From: Annona cherimola
Lineage: Eukaryota > Streptophyta > Magnoliopsida > Magnoliales > Annonaceae
NCBI GenBank assembly: GCA_030490835.1
Contig: CM059972.1
Location: 53,425,563 to 53,489,562 of the forward strand
Length of the DNA: 64,000 nt
Direction of reading: 5' to 3'
Shown: positions 33,837 through 44,566 of the stretch, piece after piece
Layout of the letters: each line of letters starts with the position of its first letter
Position numbering within the stretch: the stretch's first letter is position 1
Notes under the pieces: generated by a model
What the model saw: only the letters and a program-made list of their open reading frames with translations
Told to the model about the DNA's origin: nothing
Databases searched by the model: none
Translations under genes and position numbers: made by a program

Positions 33837-35493
33837 TGTTGGAAACAATACTTCAAAATAAAGTAAAATTGACCAAAGATTAAGTTTTGATGATTAACAA
33901 CAACTAACTTGAGTATATTTAAAGGACTAATGAGTTTGCCACTTGTTTTAAGGAACTTAAGTAGCCAAGTCGATCCCCAAGTCGACTTGGACTTCGACTT
34001 AGAGTGAAGTCGATCCCAAAGTTGACTTAACTATCGACTTGAGAAAGAACCTCAAAGGCAAAACCAACGTACAGGTGAAGTCGCATCCCAAGTCGACTCC
34101 ACATGCGACTTGAGAAGCCAAGTCGCAAACGAAGTCGACCTCGCTATCGACTTCAAACATGGAAAACTGTCCAGAGTTGAATTTCGGGGAACAAAGCTGC
34201 CCAAGTCGCAGGCCAAGTCGACTCCAGGTGCGACTTGGGTGAAGTCGCAGACAAAGTCGACTTCATCCGCGACTTGAGAAGTTCAGACTTCAAAGATGCA
34301 GTTTCAAAGCCTATTCAAGGAATCCCTCACTCAAGATCAAAGCAAAGCTTCAAGATCAAGATCAAATCAAGTCTATCAAGTCTTAAAGACAAACTGAGTC
34401 AAATGCAAAGCAAGGTGCATGATTCAAAACTCAGGCTCTCCTAAGAATCATCAAGGAAACAAGCCAAGCAAGAGGAAGATCAAATGAAGAACAAAGCGTA
34501 TTTTGCAAAGACCAAGTCAATTCGCAACCCAAGTCGACTCCATGATCGACTTGAGTTGAAGTCGGAAGCCAAAGTCGACTCAGACTCAGACTTGGAACCT
34601 GACAAGGTGAAGTCGCACCCGAAGTCGACTTCACCTGCGACTTGGGTCAAGTTGATGCCCAAGTCGACCCTGACTGAAACTTGAAGCTGCGACAGAAAAG
34701 CGAAGTCGCACCCGAAGTCGACTCCATCTGCGACTTAGGCGAAGTCGCATCCAAAGTCGACTCCACATGCAACTTGGGTCGCAACGGTCGAAATTTATTC
34801 GAACGTTGGCGCATTAAATGCGCACCACCTACCCTCTAACGTTCGAATTCCCTCCAAAATTATAAATAGCATTCATGGTGGACGAGGGAAGTAGCTGAAA
34901 ATCATTAAAAGTGCATAACTACCATCTACAAGAGCTTTAAAGAGATCAAGCTAATCAAAGAGGAAGAACTTTGCTTCAAACTGCAAGAGCTCAACTACTG
35001 ATCATACAAAGCCACTTCAACAAGTTCTTCTCTGCGCCAAAATGCTTCTACACATCTGTAAAGTGTAGTTTTCTTACTGTTTCTGTTGTATGTGTTAAAC
35101 TTGATTTAGTTTGAGGAACTAAGATCAAGTGTAAGCAAAGTAGTGTGTGATTGGAGTGTGACTCATCACCTACTTGTGCTGTGTTTTGTTGATGCCACCT
35201 AGAGCTGAAATCTAGAAGAGAGCAGTGGCTCTAATTGTATTAAGAGAATACAATAGTGGAACCCAAGTCACAAAGAGTGTGAGCTTGGAAGAGTGGAGTA
35301 GGGAGGTTGCCCGAACCACTATAAAAATCCTGTGTGCTTGATTTATACTTCTGCTATTTACATTGCTTTCCATTTCATTTCTCCATTAAGGGGACTGGAT
35401 TAATCCAGGGATAAGCTTATGTTTAAGATATAATTTTTAAATACCCAATTCACCCCTCCCCTCTTGGGTTTTGCCATCAACTCGGGACCAACA
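33837..35493 (+). repeat. 3' LTR of element D
   Basis: Same length as the 5' LTR (1657 bp), with about 18 substitutions and no indel that I found. It carries the twelve-module array (33967-34775) and TATAAATAG at 34861-34869. It is followed by ATAGG and then by element C pol. Confidence 0.95.
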
Positions 35494-36953
35494 ATAGGGA
35501 ATGTGTATGAAGGTGTAAAAACTAGAAGATCAAAACAAAATATTTGTGGACAATACGCCTTTGTATCCAATGAAAACTGGATTATAGCAATGCAAGAAGA
35601 GCTAAATCAATTTGAAAGAAACCAAGTTTGGCATCTTGTTCCAAGACTAAAAGATTGTACTGTTATTGGCACCAAATGGGTCTTTAGGAACAAATTAGAT
35701 GAAAGTGGACTTGTAGTGAGAAACAAAGCTAGACTTGTGTCAAAAGGATACTCACAAGAAGAAGGAATAGATTTTGAAGAATCCTATGCCCCGGTTGCTA
35801 GATTAGAAGCTATTCGCATCTTACTAGCTTTTGCATCTCACTTGAACTTTAAATTGTTTCAAATGGATGTTAAAAGTGCATTTTTGAATGGATATATAAA
35901 TGAAGAGGTGTATGTGGAACAACCACCTGGATTTGAAGAAAAAGATCAATCTAAATTCGTGTACAAGCTAACCAAAGCATTATATGGATTAAAACAAGCT
36001 CCAAGGGCTTGGTATGATAGATTAAGCAAATTTCTGATTGATCATGATTTTCAAAAAGGAAAGGTAGACACCACTTTGTTTATCAAATATAAAGAAAAGG
36101 ATATATTGATCATTCAAATTTATGTTGATGATATCATTTTCGGTGCTACTAATGAGACTCTTTGTCAAGAATTTTCTGAGCTTATGCAGAAAGAATTTGA
36201 GATGAGCATGATGGGAGAGCTGAATTTCTTCCTTGGACTGCAAATCAAGCAACTAAATGAAGGAATCTTCATTAATCAGTCCAAGTATATCAAAGAAATG
36301 CTGAAGAAGTTTGGCATGGAGAATAGCAAAGGAGCAAACACGCCCATGAGCTCAACAATCAAAATCGACAAAGATGAGAAAGGAAAAATAGTTGATCTGA
36401 AATTGTATAAAAGCATGATAGGTTCTCTATTGTATTTAACTGCTTCTAGGCCTGATATATTGTTTAGTGTGTGCATGTGCTCTAGATTTCAATCATGTCC
36501 AAAAGAATCACACTTGGTAGCTGTGAAAAGAATTTTCAGATACTTAGTTGACACTACCAATTTAGGACTTTGGTATCCAAAGGGCTCTAATTTTGATCTA
36601 ATCGGCTACTCGGATGCGGATTTTGCCGGTTACAAAGTAGATAGAAAAAGCACTAGTGGAACTTGTCAATTTCTTGGGAACATGTTGGTTTCATGGTTTT
36701 CAAGAAAACAAACTAGTGTTGCTCTATCTATGGCGGAAGCCGAATACATTGCCGCCGGGAGCTGTTGTGCCCAATTGCTTTGGATGAAACAGCAACTTAG
36801 GGACTATGGCATGGATTTTAAAGATATACCTATTAAATGTGATAATACAAGTGTCATATGTTTAACTAAAAATCCAGTATTGCATTCTAGGACCAAACAT
36901 ATAGACCTTAGACATCATTTTATTAGAGAACATGTAGAAAATCATGACATATG
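35494..36953 (+). pseudogene. pol: Pol of element C, RT and RNase H part
   Basis: Continues the reading that D interrupted at 24777. It is open from [12 protein letters not shown] (RT start) through [40 protein letters not shown], the RT connection, [10 protein letters not shown] and CDNTSVICL. The RNase H motif reads SMAEAEY instead of STAEAEY. The 'frame' runs into the reverse LTR E at 36954, which adds about 30 foreign codons before a stop at 37051. No start codon of its own is implied: an upstream in-frame ATG at 35464 lies in D's LTR. Confidence 0.92.
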
Positions 36954-38647
36954 TGTTGGTCCCGAGTTAATGGCAAAACCCAAGAGGGGAGGGGTGAATT
37001 GGGTTCTTATAAAATTCTTCGGTAAATTAAAACTTAACCCCTTGAAAGCTTAATCCCCTTGATTGAAACAAATAGAGAGCAATGAAATAGTGAAAACAAT
37101 AAGGTAAACAGTAGGCAAGATTTATAGTGGTTCGGGCAACCTCTCCCTACTCCACCCTTCCAAGCTCACACACCGTTGTGACTTGGGTTCCACTATGTAT
37201 TCCGCGAATACACTTAGAGACTCCGCTCTCTTCTAGATTCCAGCTCTAGGGGGCATACACAAACAGAGCCTGTGATCTCTTCTAGATTCTAGCTCTAGGG
37301 GGCTTGTACACTTGATACAAGTAGGTGATGAGTTCAACTCCAATCACAACTCTACTTGCAACGTCTTGGTTTGTTACAATACACTCAAACCAAGACCAAT
37401 AACAAAGAGTAATGAAAATAAGGAAGATCTACACTTTACAGAGTTGTGTAGGCAAGATTGAGCTTGAGGAAGAACTTGTAGATGCAACCGGTTGTATGTC
37501 GTTGAAGCTACTTGCAATTTGAAGCTCTTTCTTCCTTTGAAAATGTATAGATCACTCAAAATTAGAGAAAAGCAAATGGGAGCTCTTATTTGCACTTCTT
37601 TTCTCTCTTTAGACAATGTAGTGTTAGTATTCTCGTTTGCTTGATTGTCTATTTATAGAATGGGGAAGATTTGAACATTGTAGAAGTGGTTGGCGCGCAA
37701 TAAATGTTCCAACGTTCAAAAATTCGAACGTTGGTTCCCCAAGTCGCAGATGGAGTCGACTTCGTTTGCGACTTGGCTTCCCAAGTCTCAACTGGAGTCG
37801 ACTTCGTTTGCGACTTCAGTTCCAAGTCTCAGATTAGGTCGACTTGGTTTCAGATTTGACCTCAAGTCGATCTTGGAGTCGACTTGGGTTGCGACTTGAC
37901 CTGTTCTTGTGCTGAAATTTGTTTGGTCCTTGCTTGATTTCTTCTAGCTTGCTTAGTTTTCCTTCTTGAACCATTTACTTCTGAAATGGCTTCTAATATT
38001 TGCAAAACTCCTTGAAGAACTTGTCTTAGTTGCTTTTGATAGTAGTCTTCATGACTTGAACTTCTTCATCTTCAACTTATGTTCGAAGCTGTGCCTTGGA
38101 CTTGAGAATTGATAATGAGCTTGTACCCTTGATTTGGATTTGAAAAATCCCAAGTTGATCTTGAAAATGAGCTTGAGTCTGTATTTTGGACTTGAAGAAC
38201 TCAAGTCGAACTCGGGGTCGACTTCATCTGCGACTTCACCCAAGTCGCACCTGGAGTCAACTTCATCTGCGACTTCGGCATTTTTGTACCCCAAAATCAG
38301 CTCTGGAGTATGTTTGCCGTCTGAAGTCGATGCTGGAGTCGACTTCGTTTGCGACTTGGCTTCCCAAGTCGCAAGTGGAGTCAACTTGGCCTGCGACTTC
38401 ACCTGCTTTTCCTTCCATTTTGAATTTGGCTGTGTGGTCTGTTTTGGAGTCGAATATGGAGTCGACTTTGGGATCGACTTCACCCTAAGTCGAAGTCCAA
38501 GTCGACTTGGATATCGACTTGGCTGATTCATTCCTTAAATCATAAAGCAAAGCCATCATAATCACCTTATACTCAATTTTAACTTTGTTAATCATCGAAA
38601 CTCATGCTTTGGTCAATTTTGTTTCGCTTTAAACATTGTTTCCAACA
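36954..38647 (-). mobile_element. Solo LTR, reverse orientation, inside element C (copy E)
   Basis: On the plus strand it starts TGTTGGTCCCGAG and ends GTTTCCAACA, so the LTR is on the minus strand (1694 bp). It contains ten dyad modules (37741-38520), the AACGTT promoter dyad near 37700-37735, and a duplicated 'ctagattc(c/t)agctctaggggg' block at 37230-37300. It interrupts RNase H of C. The flanks are ATATG on the left and ATATA on the right, a target duplication with one mismatch. The ORFs inside it (37374-37616, 37637-37899, 38049-38531) reflect the array and are not genes. Confidence 0.9.
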
Positions 38648-38763
38648 ATATATTTGGAATATGTGAGAACTGAAGATCAAATTGCAATATATTCACAAAA
38701 CCTCTAGCAACAGAACCATTTTACAAGATTAGAAATGACATGGGAATGATTGAATTAACCTAG
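38648..38763 (+). pseudogene. pol: End of pol of element C (RNase H tail)
   Basis: Picks up after LTR E with YLEYVRTEDQIA, loses a few bases where D has IADILTKPLA, then ends with NDMGMIELT and the stop TAG at 38761-38763, matching the pol end of D. Confidence 0.85.
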
Positions 38764-38771
38764 CACAAACT

Positions 38772-38797
38772 GAGGGGGAGCACCTGTTTAGGGGGAG
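38772..38797 (+). promoter_or_regulatory. Two polypurine-like tracts of element C
   Basis: GAGGGGGAG (38772-38780) and TTTAGGGGGAG (38787-38797) lie shortly after the pol end. The tract next to the 3' LTR has been deleted in C. Confidence 0.55.
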
Positions 38798-38997
38798 CAA
38801 CCTCATATATTTTTGATACATTGACAAAAAGGGGAAGAAGAGATAGGGATTTGAGTCTAATATGAAAGAGATAGGGATTTGAGTCTAATATGAGTTTAAG
38901 TCTTTATGATAGTTTTTGGTTGAATGTTTGTTGAATATTTTCAACTTGACTGTTTGCATAAATATGAGAAAATTTCAAAATGCAAGATTAGCAAGAT

Positions 38998-40194
38998 GGG
39001 ATTAACTGATTTCAAGATGAAGATCAAGCCAACCTAGATGCTCAAACTTAAACATATGAAGACTAATCCAAGTCTAAGCAAGATGCATAAACTCAACCAA
39101 GAACTTGTTCAAGATTACATGATTCAAGACTCATGGATTCAAAGCTTACAAAAATATGGAGCTAATGAAAGCAAGCTAAAGTAAAGACACAATGATTCAA
39201 AAAGAAATGAAAAATGCAAAAGAACTAAAGGCATAGAGAAGCCTAAGCAAAACAAAAAGCATCCCGAAATTTTTCAAGTTCATCAAGCTATCTGCCGAGG
39301 TGAAGTCGCACCAGAAGTCGACTCCACCTGCGACTTGGGTTAAGTCGAAGACAAAGTCGACCCAGTCTGGAACTTGAAGATGCTGCGAACTGGCGAAGTC
39401 GCACCCGAAGTCGACTCCATCTGCGACTTGGGCGAAGTCGCACCCGAAGTCGACTCCACCTGCGACTTGGGTCGCAACGGTCGAAAAATACTCGAACGTT
39501 GGCGCATTAAATACGCACCACCTACCTTCAAACGTTCAGATTCCCTCCACAATTATAAAAGGCATTCATTGTGGATGAGGGAAGTAGCTGAAAATCATTA
39601 AGTGTTCATAACTCCTACCTTCAAGAGCATTAAGTGATCAAGCCAATCTTTACAAGAAGAACTTTGCTTCAAACTGCAAGAGCTCAACTGCTGATCCTTC
39701 AAAGTCAACTCTACAAGTTCTTCTCTGCGCCAAACTGTCTCTACACAACAGTAACGTATAGATTCTTTCTATTTTTCTTATTGTTGTATTGAACTTGATT
39801 TAGTTTGAGGAACTAAGATCAAGTGTAAGCAAAGTAGTGTGTGATTAGAGTGGAACTCATCACCTACTTGTGCTGTGATTTGTTGATGCCCCCTAGAGCT
39901 GGAATCTAGAAGAGAGCAGTGGCTCTAGTTGTATTTGTGAAATACAATAGTGGAAACCAAGTCACAAGGAGTGTGAGCTTGGAAGAGTGGAGTAGGGAGG
40001 TTGCCCGAACCACTATAAAATCTTGTGTGTTTGATTTATATTTCTGCTCTCAACATTATATTGCTTTCCATTTCTTTTCTTCATAAAGGGGGAATAAATT
40101 AATCCGGGGTAAAGTTTCTGTTTAAGTTATAAATTTTTAAATACCCAATTCACCCCTCCCCTCTTGGGTAATTTCCATTAACTCAGGACCAACA
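38998..40194 (+). repeat. 3' LTR of element C, 5'-truncated
   Basis: Aligns with 20235-21430 of the 5' LTR but lacks the preceding 570 or so bases. About 34 differences in 1197 bp. It contains the last four dyad modules, the promoter dyad, a 'ttataaaagg' box near 39551, and ends AGGACCAACA. The target duplication GTATG follows. Confidence 0.9.
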
Positions 40195-40441
40195 GTATGA
40201 AATTATGAAGTTATGAATAATATGAGAAGTTAATGATTAATGATGATATGGATGAGTCCATTATGAATAATGATGAGTATATGTTTATGTGATGAAAGAA
40301 AAGAAAGAAATGAAAAAAAATTTGGACGAGATCCAATTAAAAACCCGCCGTGTGATCAGGGCAACAATCCTGAATCACGTTTACCAATCGACAAGATCTT
40401 GGAGTAAGGACAAATGTGACGCGTCGGTTTGGGGCGCCACA
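40195..40441 (-). mobile_element. Family F long repeat, reverse copy F3, right piece
   Basis: Continues F3 after element C and ends GGGGCGCCACA at 40441, the complement of the F start. The conserved 'gtgatcagggcaacaatcctg' dyad lies at 40352-40375. Confidence 0.7.
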
Positions 40442-40560
40442 GTTGGTCATGATAATCTCTTTCATCAATTGATACTGCTGGCCACGAAGGTGAAATGAGC
40501 CATCCTAATAAAGAGTATGATAAAATCTTTGCACAGGGTGTGGGTAATAAATAGCATGGT

Positions 40561-43500
40561 TATGACACCCCCAACCCGAGCGTCACATCCTGAGCCTTAC
40601 CTCGGGATCGTTATTGACTAGTAAACGTGATCAGGATTGTTGCCCTATCACACGGCAGGATTTATTGGATATTTATCCATTTAACCATTATTCCTTAAGC
40701 ATTAATTTTTTTATGTTATTTTTTATCAAGTGTTCACTTAAGCCATCTTTGCCCTGATATACACATTTTATATCAATTATAATCATAAAAATTCATAACA
40801 TGCTCAATATCCATTAATACTTGTTCATAAAACACAAGTCATATAATAGATCACATATGATCATCAAATACCATGTCATTTTACAACCATTTGCCATAAG
40901 CGGCACTTATTGAAATTCATCAAGTTTTTACAATCCTCCATGCTCCAATTTTTTCTCCTTTGTTTTCTTCAATCTTTCACCTGTCTATGGGTTTGGAAAA
41001 CAAAACGTGAGTTGTAAACTCAATAAGCAAGTCATATATTTTTCTGGCAAATCATTTTGAAGGCATATTGTTTAAAAGCATTTCTCTCTATTTGGTAGAA
41101 GACACTTAACAAATGATCAACTACCTGCGGAGCAGAAATCTTTTCATTTAAAACATCTTGGAAAGCAACATTATACCCCCTCTAAGGTATATCATGACAA
41201 TGCAATGCAATGCATGACATCATAGGATGGAAGCTAGCTAGGCGACCATTCGTCTTCATCTCCTTCCATCCCAGGGAGGCGCCACCGGCCCTTAGCCTAT
41301 CTTAGCGACTTGGTCACACCAAAGGGGGACAATCGGTCTGCTTACACCTTTCAAGTGGACCTCATGCTTTATTCACATGAACCATTCTTGACATGCTAAC
41401 ATGATTTTTCTTACGCAAATTCATAGGACAGTATTTTTCATAAACATTTAACAAAGTAGTTATGTAACTCAGTTAGAAAACACGTATTGAACTAAGGAAT
41501 GGTCATCCTTAAATACCTTAGAAATAAATTCAAATATCATTTACTAAACCAATAGAAGCAGTTGGAATATCATTTGCAATTATTTTGGAATAATTTAAGA
41601 AACAAAATTATTTAGAAAATTTTGCTTGCTTACCTTGGTCACGTGAGCTTTCCGGATCAACTTTTTCTTTGCCTTTGCCTATACATGTAAGAATGACATA
41701 GCATTCATATAGTTTTCCATTTGCTTGCATTCAACTTAGTTTTTCAACTCATTTTCATTAACATTTACAACCTACTTGAATTCCAAGTCGGGTGTACATA
41801 TACAGCATACTTATGTATCATACCACATGTTCAATACCTATATTTAGGGTAACATTTAAATATATCATAGCACATTCATTAGTCATTCATTAGAATCATA
41901 TGGAGGTTTATTACTCCCACTTATCATTTTTCATATATTTTCCACAATTCACACATTGTGCTCATTCTTAAGTACTTAGTTGATATCCTAAACCTTATAT
42001 ATTAATCTCAAAATTTGAGATTATCATTATTTACCAAAACAGCAACCTAATCCACATTTTTCGATCATATTTCTATGCATTTTTATATTTTAACAATTCA
42101 CATAAATTACTTACCATTGATTCATGTTTATCTCTTCATTCATGTCCATTTCATAACACATAAATCATGTATTTCTTAAAATTTTCCAAATCAACAACTT
42201 TCTTTCTAATTTAGCATGATTATACACCTTAATTAACACTTCACTTAGTGTATTTTTATGGAATTTTTTAATCCACTAATCATAGAGTTTCAAAACAACA
42301 ACTTTGGGGCCCATTTTATACACTTTCAATGTCCCTTTTGATACTTATCCCAAAACAGATTTTTAATCTCTAAATTTCAGCAACTAATCACACTTTTCTT
42401 AACCCAAATTTAGGGTATTATCACATGTTTAAAGTCCATACATTAGTTTCTTACAAAACAGTGACTTCACATGCATGTAGGGTACCCTTCTTGCACCACT
42501 TTGGACGTCCACATATATGCCCCTAAAAATCAGATTTAGGGCAATCTTTTCTAACCCATTTTGAACGTCCAAAGTACCCTAGGTTTAGAGTATTTCACCC
42601 TCTAAATCATCCATAATTCATTTAGGCTAATTCATATATCATTTTTAACATAGAGACATGGAAATCGGGTCATATACGTAACCCTAATCCTTATTCTTTC
42701 TAAAATTCATAACTCATGCCGAAATCAACATATATAATACATCTAAACATGAATCATCATTTAATCATAATAACGATTCAAAACAGCAACATTATGTATG
42801 AATTTAAGCAAATTTCAACTAAGTTTATCAACTCATATTCAACCTTAATCACCATTTTCTTCCTCTTGAACCCTTGATTGCATACTTATCATTAAATCCT
42901 CATTCAATACCCTAATCAAGGGCATCATGAATCATCCTTTAAGGGTTCATTATGAATCATATTTATGACTCATAAATTGAGTTAAGAAAATTAGATTTAA
43001 ATGATTCAAAACTTAAGGATACACTTACTTGATTTGAATCAACCTTGAACTTAACTTCTCTAGCTTGTTTCCCTTGTTTCTTTTCTTTTTTTCTTTCTCT
43101 TTTTCTCTCCTCTTTCTCACCTTTTTTTTCTTGCTGGAAATTGGGACATGGAGAGCTGCTGGAGTTAGGGGCTTTTGCTCCTTGAAAATTTTTTCTCAAA
43201 ACACCTCATACACGTGGTCGTCCACCGCTAGATATAAGCTGGATTTTTCCAACTTTGTGGGCCCCATTTTCCACATAATTAGAGGTAATTAAATACATGT
43301 TATTCTCTTTGATGACATGGCAAAATATGCTCCAAGTAAATTATAAATTATCTAAGTAAAATCCATCAAATATCCATAGCATTGATTATCACAAGCTGTC
43401 CACACTCAACGTCCACTTTCAGCTGCCATTTTGCATTTTTTTCCACAAATTGCAGCTTTATTTAATGGTCATTTAATCACCCTACATAATAGCATACTTA

Positions 43501-44561
43501 GGGGTCCATTTAGAAATATTAAAAAATCAGAAAAAATCCAAAAAACTGCCTTGGACGTCCCCTCTCTTCCTTGCTCCTTTGCTGTCCACTTGATGATCAT
43601 GTCCATATTCCTTGATTTTGACATTTTTGGCTCTAATTTTCTACCCATTTTAAATGCTCATTTATTTACCTTGACTCTCTAGCTGACTTATGTATAGATT
43701 TTATAATTAAAAATTTGAAAAATCCACTTTTTGGAGCTCATAGCCGTCCACTCTATGCCTCCTCTATGCATCTCCCTTAAGCTAGCCATTAGCTCCTTAA
43801 TTCTCATATTAATGCAGGGGATTTTTCATGGATTTTGTCAATTTAGGAAATACACAAAATCCACTTGTAATCACCTCCTTTTGACACCTCATTTTTGTCA
43901 TTAATCATTTAATTATTTTATTTAACTTTAACATAAATGTTACTTACTTTAAGGTGAAAAAAGTCAAAGGTGCTCCACCTTTTTCGTGCAAGCATAATTC
44001 CCAAATCACTTAGCTTAATCCAAGACTTTCATTGCATTGATCTCATAATTTTAACCGTTCATTTCAAATTTCGTCTCAATCCGACTTTTCTAGCTCAAGT
44101 TATGATCATTTGAAATCATCTTTAGATTTTGGATGGTAATAATCGATTTTCCACCCTAATCCCATCAAAATTTTCATGATCTAACCTTACCATAATATTA
44201 AGTACGAAATTATGTGCTCTTTTTCAATTTTCATCTTAATCCGCCTTATAGGCATTAAATTGTGAATTTTCTAACATTTTCCAACTTAACTCTATAATTA
44301 GCCTCTTAATTTTCATTAATCGCATTATGGAAATTAAATTAATTTTTCAGGACACACTAATACTTTTTAATCCTCATTAGGCCACTTTAATTACATTGAT
44401 CCATATTGGCTTATAATGATTGATTTAATCATCATTCATAACCATTGACCTAATTGCAACAATTCATCAAAATTGCACATAAATCATTCATAACTTAATC
44501 AAATCATACATGAATCATTCAAATGCACATACATGAATCCTATGTGGGTCAGGGTTTCACA
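40561..44561 (+). mobile_element. Family F long repeat, complete solo LTR-like copy (F4, 4001 bp)
   Basis: Starts TATGACACCCCC (a TG to TA change from the family start) and ends GGGTTTCACA. ATGGT is duplicated exactly (40556-40560, 44562-44566). The start has the GTGATCAGG/CCCTATCAC dyad. Midway are the GC-rich block (41220-41365) and the 'gcttgcttacc' block (41626). No gag, pol, primer-binding site or polypurine tract exists. A single 4-kb unit with TG..CA-like ends and a 5-bp duplication fits a solo LTR, and the TGTGACACCCC start is common in gypsy LTRs. The ORFs at 42963-43682 are not conserved. Confidence 0.82.
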
Positions 44562-44566
44562 ATGGT

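Larger units (their letters stand above)
24778..35493 (+). mobile_element. Sirevirus-like Ty1/copia retrotransposon D, nearly intact (10,716 bp)
   Basis: The two LTRs are both 1657 bp (24778-26434 and 33837-35493). ATAGG is duplicated on both sides (24773-24777, 35494-35498). The order is 5' LTR, primer-binding site, gag, pol (protease, integrase, RT, RNase H), third ORF, polypurine tracts, 3' LTR. I count about 18 differences between the LTRs (near 1.1%), mostly transitions, so the insertion is recent. Long LTRs, a coiled-coil gag with two zinc knuckles, a third ORF and more than one polypurine tract suggest the Sirevirus (SIRE/Maximus) lineage. That placement is inferred from structure. Confidence 0.95.
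19663..40194 (+). mobile_element. Sirevirus-like Ty1/copia retrotransposon C, decayed host of a nested stack
   Basis: The 5' LTR begins at 19663 and the remaining 3' LTR ends at 40194. GTATG flanks both ends (19658-19662 and 40195-40199), which defines the insertion. Two later insertions lie inside: D (24778-35493) and the reverse solo LTR E (36954-38647). Without them C is about 8.1 kb. It lacks everything between the end of pol (38763) and the inner part of the 3' LTR, including the third-ORF region and the first 570 or so bases of that LTR. The compared 1.2 kb of LTR shows about 34 differences (near 2.8%), so it is older than D. Confidence 0.9.

Noticed and set aside
35464..35493. ATG at 35464 as the start of a 529-codon protein
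   Set aside because: It lies in the 3' LTR of D. The reading is the interrupted pol of C, whose sequence resumes at 35494.
43065..43292. Phe/Leu-rich ORF as a membrane protein
   Set aside because: Product of the CT-rich stretch in F4 and not conserved in the F1 copy, where the same place is a GA run on the other strand.
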